A stretch of DNA of 64,000 nt from Paenibacillus sp. PK3_47. GTDB lineage: Bacteria; Bacillota; Bacilli; Paenibacillales; Paenibacillaceae. Below are positions 9,901 to 17,355 of this stretch, in pieces. Positions within the stretch are counted from its first letter, which is position 1, and the number at the start of each line of letters is the position of its first letter. The notes beneath the pieces were generated by a model, which made no database searches, had not been told where the DNA came from, and was given only the letters and a program-made list of their open reading frames with translations. The position numbers and the translations under genes are program-made. Where the stretch lies: NCBI RefSeq assembly GCF_023520895.1, contig NZ_CP026029.1, positions 4,464,001 to 4,528,000 on the forward strand, in the 5' to 3' direction.

Positions 9901-10039
9901 AGTAACGGTAGCCGGACGGCAAATGGGCGTTGGCGGAGACGACAGCTGGGGCGCACCGGTCCACAATGAATACAGAATCCCTGCCGATCAGACACTGGAG
10001 TATGAGTTCTACCTTTCCCGTGTGGGAACGGGAGAGTAA
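6992..10039 (+). CDS. GH2 beta-galactosidase, LacZ type
   Basis: A 1015-residue LacZ-size enzyme without a signal peptide, so cytoplasmic. Domains in order: sugar-binding jelly roll (about 40-205), Ig-like domain, TIM barrel (about 315-610), second Ig-like domain, and large C-terminal Bgal_small_N domain (about 730-1010). The acid/base is E460 in WSCGNES and the nucleophile is E527 in SCEYMHAMGNS; both are intact. I chose the TTG at 6992 because AAGGAGG ends 8 nt upstream; the longer frame from ATG 6932 lacks a ribosome site and would run through an inverted repeat. It would hydrolyse terminal beta-galactose from oligomers taken up by the importer upstream, and it closes that operon at a strong terminator. 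Confidence 0.93.
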   Translation: MAVNPNLSWLEDPKTFKVNRLEAHSDHRYYTNMAEAEAGAPMDLRFSLNGSWKFNYAPNPASRVEAFYKEEFSCTGWDNIQVPGHIQLQGYGRPQYVNTMYPWDGLIDLRPPHISPEHNPVGSYVKEFRLPENMENGPLFISFQGVESAFYVWLNGEFVGYAEDSFTPSEFDLTPFMRAGRNKLAVEVYQRSTGGWLEDQDFWRFSGIFREVYLYTVPKYHIRDLEVRSELDDTYTQGTLTAVMQLLETPAEAVRAKLELKDKDGEVQLSAEGTFSGRELTLSAAAADVHTWSAEDPYLYTLCISLLDEQGHTVEAVVQKTGFRRFELKNKLMCINGKRIVFKGVNRHEFNCRTGRNITREDMLWDIRTLKRSNINAVRTSHYPNQTLWYELCDEYGIYVIDEMNLETHGSWQKMGAVEPSWNIPGNDPDWRDIVLDRAVSMVERDKNHPSILIWSCGNESYAGQVILDAANWFRSRDNSRLVHYEGVFYDRNYNDTSDMESRMYAKPADIEEYLNSNPDKPYLSCEYMHAMGNSVGGMHKYTELENKYPMYQGGFIWDYIDQSILKKDRYGNEYFAYGGDFGDRPTDYSFCGNGIVFADRQWTPKMQEVKFLYQNYKLEPSRTGIRLINESLFAGTEHLILEYRLYCEGELLGSWTADVSAAPQSEILVPVELPHTEETPGEYSIQASLLLKEDELWAEAGYEIAFGEHVFVVEANTDVEPAAGGLKVVEGDVQIGVIGEGFTVLFSKQVGSLVSLNYHGHEMIETPPAPLFWRAATDNDKGTQLGYHGGCWYAASLARKCVEVSLDKQEGAVTVSFDYRFSIHEGLAVRTAYTVYGDGKVKVHNRYTGAAGLPDVPIVAMSFKMSADYGQSEWYAKGPEENYTDRAFGARLGVFSRKVQELPARYLVPQESGNRTGVRSVKITDNAGIGLQISAPASAPVECNLSPYTAFELEHAAHPFELPPVHYTVVTVAGRQMGVGGDDSWGAPVHNEYRIPADQTLEYEFYLSRVGTGE

Positions 10040-10049
10040 AGACAATGAG

Positions 10050-10089
10050 CCGGCCCGATCTGATGAAAATCAGATCCGGGCCGGTTTTG
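10050..10089 (+). terminator. Terminator of the beta-galactosidase operon
   Basis: A 15 bp stem (10050-10064 with 10069-10084, one bulged C) closes on a GAAA loop and is followed by TTTT. It begins 11 bp after the stop codon. Confidence 0.88.
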
Positions 10090-10154
10090 ATGTTGTGTGT
10101 GAGGCTAGGATGCACACTAGACTGGGGATAAGTGGAGTTGCCGCCGGTTGGCTG

Positions 10155-10325
10155 GCACGGAATGAACGGGAAAAATCCCGTTGATTTCGCGGAAATTAGG
10201 CGGATGGCCGGAATGAACGGGAAAAATCCCGTTGAATTCACGGAGATCAGGCGGATGGCCAAAATGAACGGGAAAAATCCCGTTGAATTCGTGGAAAGTA
10301 GCTGGATGGCCGGAATGAATGCTGT
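10155..10325. repeat. Array A: three 51 bp repeats with an 18 bp palindrome
   Basis: The core AACGGGAAAAATCCCGTT recurs three times, with units starting at 10161, 10212 and 10263, and a decayed fourth unit at 10314. The pitch is exactly 51 bp. The linkers are also similar (GGCGGATGGCC), so these are direct tandem repeats. They lie between two convergent genes. Open frames crossing them are by-products of the repeat. Confidence 0.85.
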
Positions 10326-10359
10326 AATGTTGCTACAACTACTGTGGTGGTCAACGAGC

Positions 10360-10590
10360 CTATTGTATGCGAAAAACCGAGTACAATTGGGTACGTCCAG
10401 GGGCAACGGGCCAATTGTATGCGAAAAACCGAGTACAATGTGCTACGTCCAGGGGCAAGGGGCCAATTGTATACGAAAAACCAAGTATAATTGGCTACGT
10501 CCAGGGCAACGGGCCAATTGTATGCGAAAAACCGAGTACAATCGGCTACGTCCAGGGGCAACGGGCCAATTGTATGCGAAAACCAAACAC
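10360..10590. repeat. Array B: five 51-52 bp repeats with ATTGTA/TACAAT arms
   Basis: Units beginning ATTGTATGCG start at 10362, 10414, 10466, 10517 and 10569 (intervals 52, 52, 51, 52). ATTGTA and TACAAT form the arms around GCGAAAAACCGA-like loops, and linkers read GGCTACGTCCAGGGGCAACG. The last copy runs into the terminator of the calcium ATPase gene. Two diverged copies occur near 54.6 kb. Full-length linkers repeat with the cores, unlike the unique spacers of a CRISPR array. Confidence 0.85.
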
Positions 10591-10645
10591 AAAAAAACAA
10601 AGCTGCAGCCCCGCCACCCGGGGAATTGCAGCTTTGTTTTTTATT
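10590..10645. terminator. Bidirectional terminator, calcium ATPase 3' end
   Basis: CAAAGCTGCA (from 10598) pairs with TGCAGCTTTG (to 10636), with an inner CCCCG/CGGGG stem. T-runs exist on both strands, so it can stop transcripts from either side; it mainly serves the minus-strand ATPase gene ending at 10669. Confidence 0.8.
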
Positions 10646-10668
10646 TTCTCATGAATACTCTTATATTC

Positions 10669-13335
10669 CTAATTCACCGTTTCTCCAACCTTCTTGGACG
10701 TGAATGCTCTGCGGAGCAGCTTGGCAATTTCCATCAGAATAACGGCACCGAGTGCCAGGCCGGCTGCAGTCAGCCATTGTGACATTCCGAACGAATCCGG
10801 AATCGAGAAGATGTCTCTGATTCCCGGCAGAACGGCAATGCCATAGAAGGCGAAGCAGACAAGCACGGCTCCAATAACATATTTGTTGCTGAAAAAGCCG
10901 GCTTCAACCGAGGTCTGGCTGTTCGAGCGGGCGGCAAAGGTCTGCAGCGTACGCGACAGAATGAGCGTTGTGAACGCCATTGCTACGCCCATTTCATCCG
11001 AATGCTGAAGGCCGAGGTACAGGGAGATGATAACGGCTGCACCGATCAGCACACCGCGTGTAATAATCGCCTGCATCATGCCTCCGGCAAAAATACCTTC
11101 CTTCAGCTCCCGCGGTTTTCTGCTCATTACATTCGGTTCGGGCTTCTCCATACCGAGCGCAATCGCAGGCAAGGAGTCATTCGCCAGGTTGATGAACAGC
11201 AGCTGAATGGCTGTGAATGGATTGATCCAGTCAAAAACAAGAGCAAAGAGGATGGCGATAATCGCCCCCAGGTTCCCTGAGAACAAGTAAGCAATCGCCT
11301 TTTTGATGTTGTCGAACACCGTCCGGCCCACAGATACAGCATTGACAATAGAGACAAAGTTATCATCGGTCAAAATCATCGCAGCCGCATCCTTGGCTAC
11401 ATCGGTACCGCTGCCCATGGCCACTCCGATATCGGCCTGCTTCAGGGCAGGGGCGTCATTGACACCGTCACCGGTCATGGCGGTGATTTTACCTTTACGC
11501 TGCCATGCGCGGACAATTCTGATTTTGTTCTCCGGGGAGACCCGGGCGTACACGCCGATTTGCTCCAGCTTCTGATCCAGTTCCTGGTCGGACATGGCAT
11601 CAAGCTCCTGGCCGGTTACGGCAATTTCCTTGTCGGTCATCAGGCCGATATCCCGTCCGATAGCTTGTGCCGTAGTCTTGTGGTCTCCGGTGATCATGAT
11701 GGTCCGGATACCGGCTTTTTTGGATTCGGCAATCGCGCCGTAGACAGCATCCCGCGGCGGATCAATCATCGCAGTTAAGCCTACAAGGACCAGATTCTTT
11801 TCATCCTCCAGCCGGATTTCTGTGACTGTATTTGGCACATATTTGTAGGCATAAGCCAGAACGCGCAGCGCTCTTTTGGAGAAATCCTCATTGGCCTTCA
11901 CGAAACGCTCCAGAATCTCCGGAGTCATCGGAACTTCCTGCTCGCCGATCAGCACATGTGTACACAGCGCGAAGAGTACATCCGGACCGCCTTTGGTGAT
12001 CATTGCTTTTTTGCCGCCAAAGGTGTGCAGGGTAGTCATCAGCTTGCGGTCTGAGTCAAAAGGCAGCTCAGCCTCGCGGGGGAAGTTGTCGCGTATTTCC
12101 CGGTAATCCTTATTCACGCTGTTGCTGAAGGAAATAAGGGCTACTTCTGTCGGATCACCCAGCTCCTTGCCGTCCTCGTTAATATGGGAGTCGTTACAGA
12201 GTACGGCAATATGCAGCAGGCGCCGGGCTTCTTCCGACCATTCCTCCGGCTCCTGCTTGAACTGATCCTGCGGGCCTTCCGGTAAAAAGTAATCCACAAC
12301 CGTCATTTTATTCTGGGTCAGGGTACCGGTTTTGTCCGTACAGATTACACTTGTTGACCCGAGGGCCTCGACGGCCGGAAGCTTGCGGATAATCGCATGC
12401 TGCTTAGCCATCTTGTTGGTTCCTACAGACAATACAATCGTGACGATGGAGGACAGGGCCTCGGGAATTGCAGCCACCGCTACAGCGACTGCGAACATCA
12501 GCGCATTGAAGATGGCTTCCGTAGTATCGACCGTATCATCCGACAGCCACACGCGGCCTGCCTGAATGGCAAAGATCACAACGGACAGCAGCAGAATGGC
12601 TATCCCGAGCTGCTTGCTGAAGGTTTCGAGCTTGCGCTGCAGCGGCGTCTGCTTGGCTTCGGCGCTCTCGAGGAGCTCGGCTATTTTTCCGATTTCGGTA
12701 GTCAGCGCGGTTCCCGTTACCACAAAGGTTCCGCGGCCGTATACCACAAGCGATCCGCTAAAAGCCATATTCCGGCGGTCACCGAGCGGCGCTTCATTAG
12801 GAATGGTATCCGCATGCTTCTCGACAGCCTCGGATTCCCCTGTCAGCATACCTTCATTAATTTTGAGGCTCCCGGATTCAATGACACGGCCGTCGGCGGG
12901 CACATAATCACCGGCCTCCAGCATGACGATATCACCGCGGACCAGCTCCCTGGCAGGGACTTTTTTCAGCGCCCCGTCACGCAGCACTTTGGCCTCGGGG
13001 GCCGACATTTGCTGCAGGGCAGCAAGTGAACTTTCCGCTTTACGGGTCTGGACGACGCTGATGACTGCATTGAGGATGAGCACAAGGAAAATAATCAGCG
13101 ACTCCATAACATGTCCCATGAAAATCTGGACAATGGCTGCTATAAGCAGCACCACTACCATAGGATCCTTGAAATTTTCAAGGAAAAGCTTCCAGATGGG
13201 ATCCCGGTTCTTTCCTTTTAATTCATTGTAACCGTCCCGTTCCAGCCGCCGTTGAACTTCTGCAGACGTAAGGCCGCTAGCTGTACTCTCCAGTTCCTGC
13301 AAACTCTCTGATACACCATTACGGTAATACTCCAC
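10669..13335 (-). CDS. P-type calcium-transporting ATPase (LMCA1/YloB-like)
   Basis: An 888-residue P2A ATPase that would export calcium across the cytoplasmic membrane. Visible in order: N-terminal cation-ATPase segment, TGES actuator motif, M4 with IPEALSSI, phosphorylation motif DKTGTLTQNKM, nucleotide-binding domain with KGGPDVL, hinge GDGVNDAPALKQADIG, and six C-terminal helices. The PEALS variant in M4 resembles Listeria LMCA1 as I remember it, in place of the PEGLP of many calcium pumps. It starts at GTG 13335; GGAGAGGAG lies 9 nt upstream on the minus strand. It stands alone, convergent with the beta-galactosidase and divergent from the GH43 gene, with no obvious link to sugar use. 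Confidence 0.93.
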   Translation of the reverse strand: MEYYRNGVSESLQELESTASGLTSAEVQRRLERDGYNELKGKNRDPIWKLFLENFKDPMVVVLLIAAIVQIFMGHVMESLIIFLVLILNAVISVVQTRKAESSLAALQQMSAPEAKVLRDGALKKVPARELVRGDIVMLEAGDYVPADGRVIESGSLKINEGMLTGESEAVEKHADTIPNEAPLGDRRNMAFSGSLVVYGRGTFVVTGTALTTEIGKIAELLESAEAKQTPLQRKLETFSKQLGIAILLLSVVIFAIQAGRVWLSDDTVDTTEAIFNALMFAVAVAVAAIPEALSSIVTIVLSVGTNKMAKQHAIIRKLPAVEALGSTSVICTDKTGTLTQNKMTVVDYFLPEGPQDQFKQEPEEWSEEARRLLHIAVLCNDSHINEDGKELGDPTEVALISFSNSVNKDYREIRDNFPREAELPFDSDRKLMTTLHTFGGKKAMITKGGPDVLFALCTHVLIGEQEVPMTPEILERFVKANEDFSKRALRVLAYAYKYVPNTVTEIRLEDEKNLVLVGLTAMIDPPRDAVYGAIAESKKAGIRTIMITGDHKTTAQAIGRDIGLMTDKEIAVTGQELDAMSDQELDQKLEQIGVYARVSPENKIRIVRAWQRKGKITAMTGDGVNDAPALKQADIGVAMGSGTDVAKDAAAMILTDDNFVSIVNAVSVGRTVFDNIKKAIAYLFSGNLGAIIAILFALVFDWINPFTAIQLLFINLANDSLPAIALGMEKPEPNVMSRKPRELKEGIFAGGMMQAIITRGVLIGAAVIISLYLGLQHSDEMGVAMAFTTLILSRTLQTFAARSNSQTSVEAGFFSNKYVIGAVLVCFAFYGIAVLPGIRDIFSIPDSFGMSQWLTAAGLALGAVILMEIAKLLRRAFTSKKVGETVN

Positions 13336-13603
13336 TAATGATAGCTCCTCTCCGCTGTGCTTTGTCTTTTTTTGGGGGTCTCATAAGCTTCGATTTACTG
13401 CACTAATACCCGATAAATGCATGGTTTACGCAAGCTGATGGCCCAGTTCATCAAATCGTTATGCTTTTCAACCTTTCTTACAACTTACGGTTTCAAGCCA
13501 GGGCAGGTTTCAATTGAAAATATAGTTAATACATTTGTTAATGTTGTGTTTGATGATAACAGCGGGTTTTATTCTGCAAAGCAGGTTTTTCCGCAATATA
13601 GCA

Positions 13604-13633
13604 TTGACTGACTCTGTGTCCTCTGACTATAAT
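13604..13633 (+). promoter_or_regulatory. Sigma-A promoter of the double GH43 gene
   Basis: TTGACT (13604-13609) and TATAAT (13628-13633) are 18 bp apart. The predicted start near 13640 leaves about 63 nt before the TTG start codon. The surrounding 13336-13700 gap is AT-rich and otherwise shows nothing I can name. Confidence 0.75.
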
Positions 13634-13702
13634 GTTTTTGTAAATATAAATATATTAACAGTAATATTAACTAAACAACATATCCCGCAAGGAGGGCTTA
13701 GC

Positions 13703-15517
13703 TTGTCCCATTCTCAACCAACTTACTCCGGTTATCTTTTGGTTCATTTTATCGGTGAACAACCTGACGGTGAGCAGGTCTATTTCTCCTACAGTGAAGA
13801 CGGCCTGCACTATAAGGATTTGAACGCGGGTCTGCCTGTTTTGCGCTCAGAGCTTGGGGAAAAGGGAGCCAGAGATCCGTTCATCGTCCGCTCCCCTAAG
13901 GAAGGCAAGTTCTACCTGATCGCCACGGATTTGCGCATTGCCAGCGGCAAGGGCTGGGCGGCGGCGGTCGAGGCCGGAAGCCGTGATATTATCGTCTGGG
14001 AATCCGCTGATCTGGTGAACTGGTCCGGGCCATGGGCGGTTACAGTAGGCGTGGAAGGTGCCGGATGCGTCTGGGCTCCAGAAGCTATCTATGATGAGGC
14101 TGCGGATGAATTCCTGGTGTTCTGGGCTTCCGCTACACAGGAGCCGCATGAAAGTGAACGGAAGCATAAAATCTACAGTGCACGCACGAGGGATTTCCGG
14201 GAATTCACAGCAGCGGAGAAGTATATCGAGCGGGACAACCATATTATTGATACAACGATTATTGCCGATGGCGGCTATTACTACCGTTACTCCAAGGATG
14301 AGACGACCAAGAATATCCGGGTGGAAAAGGGATCATCGCTGGATAAAGCTGCGTTCAGCTTTGTGGATGCACCGGTGCTGGAGGGCCTTATGGGGGTGGA
14401 AGGACCGGAGATTTTTAAGCTGAATGACCGCGAAGAGTGGTGCCTGATTGTAGATCGCTATGCGGAAGGGAAGGGGTATCTCCCTCTGCTGACCACTGAT
14501 CTTGCGGGCGGAGACTTCCGCGTGCTTGGTGATGATGAGTTTGATCTGGGAAGGAACAGGAAACGCCATGGCGGCGTTCTGCCGGTTACTTTTGAGGAGT
14601 CGGCCCGGCTGCTGGCAGCCTTCGGAGACGGGCATCAGGTGCTGCCCGGACAGTTCGCTGATCCGGATCTGGCCAAATTCGATGGGCGTTATTATCTCTA
14701 CCCTACGACAGACGGCTTTACAGGCTGGTCCGGAACACAGTTTCATGTCTTCTCGTCGGAAGATATGAAGCTGTGGCAGGATGAGGGTGTCATTCTTGAT
14801 CTGGCCACAGAGGATGTGCCGTGGGCTGTCGGCAGTGCCTGGGCGCCATGCATCGCCAGCAAGGACGGCCGCTACTACTATTATTTCTGCGGCAAAAAGC
14901 CTGACGGTGAAAGTGCCATCGGCGTGGCGGTTGCTGATGCTCCTGCAGGCCCGTTCCGCGCACAGCCGGAGCCGCTCATTACAATGGAACAAATCAAGCG
15001 CCTGGGGCTGGTCATGGGACAAGCCATTGACCCTTCCATCTACATAGAGGATGACGGTACAGCTTACATGCTGTTCGGGAACAGCCACGGGGCCATCGTA
15101 CAGCTCGGCAGTGATATGGTATCCGTTGTAGAGGACACAATGAAGAACCTTGACGGATTGTACGACTTCCGGGAAGCCGTTACCGTGCTCAAACGGGACG
15201 GGCTCTACCACTTCACCTGGTCCTGTGATGACACGGGGAGTGAAGATTACCATGTAAACTACGGGACGTCAGAGCAGCTGTACGGTCCGGTAAACTATCA
15301 TTATACGGTTCTTGGCAAAAATAAGGACAAGGACATGCTCGGCACCGCCCATCATTCTATCCTGCGTGACCCGGATACCGGGCAATACTGGATTGCTTAT
15401 CACCGCTTTGTAACACCGTTAACCCGGTTTAACGATTACAAAGGAATTCACCGCGAGACCTGCATTGATCCGCTTCAGTTCGGCGAGGACGGGCTGATGC
15501 TGCCGGTGAAGCTCTGA
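13703..15517 (+). CDS. Double-domain GH43 glycosidase
   Basis: A 604-residue protein made of two GH43 five-bladed propellers in tandem. Propeller 1 (about 8-305) has candidate catalytic residues D58 (ARDPF), D183 (IIDTT) and E236 (GPEIF). Propeller 2 (about 308-604) has D320 or D322 (FADPDLA), D443 (AIDPS) and E491 (FREAV). Both may therefore be active, likely on arabinofuranosyl or xylosyl linkages. No signal peptide is seen, so it is cytoplasmic. AAGGAGGG at 13689-13696 fixes the TTG start 6 nt later; the open frame continues upstream to 13535 but without a ribosome site. The next gene is a second, single GH43 enzyme, 279 bp downstream behind a repeat element. Confidence 0.85.
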   Translation: MSHSQPTYSGYLLVHFIGEQPDGEQVYFSYSEDGLHYKDLNAGLPVLRSELGEKGARDPFIVRSPKEGKFYLIATDLRIASGKGWAAAVEAGSRDIIVWESADLVNWSGPWAVTVGVEGAGCVWAPEAIYDEAADEFLVFWASATQEPHESERKHKIYSARTRDFREFTAAEKYIERDNHIIDTTIIADGGYYYRYSKDETTKNIRVEKGSSLDKAAFSFVDAPVLEGLMGVEGPEIFKLNDREEWCLIVDRYAEGKGYLPLLTTDLAGGDFRVLGDDEFDLGRNRKRHGGVLPVTFEESARLLAAFGDGHQVLPGQFADPDLAKFDGRYYLYPTTDGFTGWSGTQFHVFSSEDMKLWQDEGVILDLATEDVPWAVGSAWAPCIASKDGRYYYYFCGKKPDGESAIGVAVADAPAGPFRAQPEPLITMEQIKRLGLVMGQAIDPSIYIEDDGTAYMLFGNSHGAIVQLGSDMVSVVEDTMKNLDGLYDFREAVTVLKRDGLYHFTWSCDDTGSEDYHVNYGTSEQLYGPVNYHYTVLGKNKDKDMLGTAHHSILRDPDTGQYWIAYHRFVTPLTRFNDYKGIHRETCIDPLQFGEDGLMLPVKL

Positions 15518-15549
15518 ACCTGCGTTTTCAATAGGGGGTTGAAGCGGAT

Positions 15550-15735
15550 AACTGCATTTCATGCAACTAAAAGTAAGGATTAAGGCAGAGTTTTTGTTAT
15601 AGTTGCACCTCGTACACTTAAAAATGGCCTTTATCCCCCCAGAGAGAAGATTTGCTTAGAATAGTTGTATGAAGTGCAGCTATAGGCTGAATGTGTTCCT
15701 TAAAGGGAATTTTAGCTGCACATAATACATTTAGA
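15550..15735. repeat. Element D: four palindromes spaced 51-62-51 bp
   Basis: Palindromes of the type TAGTTGCAY-nnn-RTGCAACTA are centred at 15559, 15610, 15672 and 15723. The middle triplets read TTC and CTC in copies 1-2 and GAA and ATA in copies 3-4, so the second pair looks inverted relative to the first. The element fills the gap between two GH43 genes and would lie in the leader of the second if they are co-transcribed. Confidence 0.8.
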
Positions 15736-15796
15736 GCACTGACCATAAGAAACTATCATTTCTAACGAAGCAATTAGTCAGGAGGTTTGAACTCAT

Positions 15797-16753
15797 ATGA
15801 ACGAAACGATTACCAATCCTGTAGTCCTCCAGCGGGCAGATCCGCACATTTACCGGCACAGTGACGGTTATTACTACTTTACGGCCTCGGTTCCCGAGTA
15901 TGACCGGATTGAGCTCCGCAGAGCAGAGACCATCGGCGGGCTGGCCGCCAGCGAGCCTGTTGTGATCTGGAAGAAGCACCTGAAGGGAATTATGAGCGGC
16001 TATGTATGGGCACCGGAAATTCACTATATCGCCGGCAGATGGTATGTGTATTTCTCGGCAGGCAGTGACGATGAGCCTTTTGCACAGCGCCTGTATGTGC
16101 TGGAGAACGAATCAGCGAATCCGCTGGAAGGAAACTGGGAAGAGAAGGGCAGGATTTACACGGCCTGGGATACCTTCTCGCTGGACGCTACCACCTTCGA
16201 ACATAACGGAGTGCAGTATCTCGTGTGGGCGCAGACAGATCCGTCGATTCAGGGGAATTCAAGCCTGTTTATCTCGAAGATGGCCAATCCGTGGACACTG
16301 GAGGGCGGGCAGACCGTACTGACCCGGCCGGAATACGACTGGGAAATCATCGGATACCGCGTGAACGAAGGGGCTGCGGTGCTGAAAAAGAACGGCAGCA
16401 TTTTCTTGACGTACTCCGCCAGTGCCACCAATCACCATTACTGCATGGGAATGCTGACAGCGCGGGAGGACAGCGACTTACTGGATGCAGCTTCCTGGAC
16501 CAAGTCTCCGGTTCCTGTCTTTACGTCAAGTGAAGAGAACGGCCAGTATGGTCCGGGACATAACAGCTTTACGGTATCCGCAGACGGACAGCAGCACCTG
16601 CTTGTCTATCACGCCAGAAACTACAAGGAGATCACTGGAGATCCCTTGTTTGATCCGAACCGCCATACCCGTGTCCAGCCAGTGGAGTGGGATGAAGTCG
16701 GACGGCTGGTCTTAGGCGTGCCGGTTCCGGATGGACAGGATGTAAGTATTTAA
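15797..16753 (+). CDS. GH43 family glycosidase, arabinosidase-like
   Basis: A 318-residue single-domain GH43 propeller with the catalytic base D15 (RADPHIY), pKa modulator D130 (LDATTFE) and general acid E191 (VNEGAAVL). The combination resembles exo-acting alpha-L-arabinofuranosidases; the exact substrate cannot be read from sequence. There is no signal peptide, so it acts on imported oligomers. GGAGG at 15781-15785 precedes the ATG. It probably cooperates with the double GH43 enzyme upstream. Confidence 0.9.
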   Translation: MNETITNPVVLQRADPHIYRHSDGYYYFTASVPEYDRIELRRAETIGGLAASEPVVIWKKHLKGIMSGYVWAPEIHYIAGRWYVYFSAGSDDEPFAQRLYVLENESANPLEGNWEEKGRIYTAWDTFSLDATTFEHNGVQYLVWAQTDPSIQGNSSLFISKMANPWTLEGGQTVLTRPEYDWEIIGYRVNEGAAVLKKNGSIFLTYSASATNHHYCMGMLTAREDSDLLDAASWTKSPVPVFTSSEENGQYGPGHNSFTVSADGQQHLLVYHARNYKEITGDPLFDPNRHTRVQPVEWDEVGRLVLGVPVPDGQDVSI

Positions 16754-16765
16754 AAAGATGCAGGA

Positions 16766-16836
16766 AGACCCGTCACATGACGGGTCTCAGAGTGTTGAGA
16801 AACCCAGCTCTTGTAGTGGTCTTGGGTTTCTTTGCT
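16766..16836 (+). terminator. Double hairpin terminator after the GH43 gene
   Basis: AGACCCGTC/GACGGGTCT (16766-16774 with 16779-16787, loop ACAT) is followed by a second stem GAAACCCA/TGGGTTTC (16799-16806 with 16823-16830) and a short T-rich tail. Confidence 0.6.
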
Positions 16837-16889
16837 GTGTTTCCATGTGTACGGACGTTGCATCTGTTAGATGCCTCGGCCTCTTTCGC

Positions 16890-17080
16890 AACGCTAACGG
16901 ACACTGGGTCCGTTATTTGCCGGAAATAGCTCCGTTTCCATCGCTAAACGGACCGTGGTTCCTTTATTCTGCTAAATGAGGGGTGATTTAAGCTCTTTCG
17001 GATGAAATAACGGAACTAGGGTCCGTTAGGATGCCAAAACACACCTCTAGCGCAAAATAACGGATCTAGGGTCAGTTAGC
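16890..17080. repeat. Element C: four palindromes spaced 51-62-50 bp
   Basis: Imperfect copies of the palindrome TAACGGACctaGGGTCCGTTA are centred at 16905, 16956, 17018 and 17068. Between copies 2 and 3 the bases GCTAAAT and ATTTAAGC around 16971-16993 can form a central hairpin. The remainder of the 600 bp gap 16754-17355 holds terminators on both sides and the promoter region of the next regulator. Confidence 0.8.
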
Positions 17081-17126
17081 ATTAGCGTTTCCAAGTCATT
17101 AATATGTTCTGGTGTACGTTGTAAAT

Positions 17127-17181
17127 TAAAGAAGCGGCAGCCTGCATGGCAAATGCAAGCTAAATGCCGCTTCTTTTTTTG
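17127..17181. terminator. Branched terminator with long T-run
   Basis: AAAGAAGCGGCA (from about 17128) pairs with TGCCGCTTCTTT (to about 17177), with an inner TGCAT/ATGCA stem, and ends in seven T residues. It isolates the following regulator gene from transcription across element C. Confidence 0.75.
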
Positions 17182-17293
17182 CAGAATTCGCAAAATAATT
17201 GAACAAATCGAAAGATATTATAATAGTAAAAAAATTTAAATATCTGTTATCATTTAAAAGTGGAACAAAAACCTTATTTTTACTATCTATATA

Positions 17294-17307
17294 TGAAAGC
17301 GTTTAAA
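17294..17307. promoter_or_regulatory. Catabolite-responsive (cre) box candidate
   Basis: TGAAAGCGTTTAAA fits the cre consensus TGWAANCGNTNWCA at 13 of 14 positions. It lies 49 bp before the start codon of the AraC-type regulator. If CcpA binds it, glucose would repress the regulator and with it the downstream importer; this is an inference. Confidence 0.55.
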
Positions 17308-17355
17308 TTATGTGTACCGGTAAAAAGTGAGCCGGCAGAAATAAGGGGGAGCAGC

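Noticed and set aside
10360..10590. CRISPR-like array
   Set aside because: The linkers between cores repeat along with the cores, the pitch is 51-52 bp with no unique spacers, and no cas gene is present in the window.
10132..10782. Long open frames on both strands across the tandem repeats (up to about 216 codons)
   Set aside because: The peptides are repetitive translations of the 51-52 bp units, have no family resemblance, and run through the terminator and into the calcium ATPase gene.
15797..16753. Insertion sequence near the repeat-rich 15.5-17.1 kb region
   Set aside because: No transposase-like frame and no matching terminal inverted repeats with target duplication are visible.
16758..16979. 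73-codon frame in the gap after the GH43 gene
   Set aside because: It overlaps two terminator hairpins and element C, lacks a ribosome site and encodes no plausible protein.
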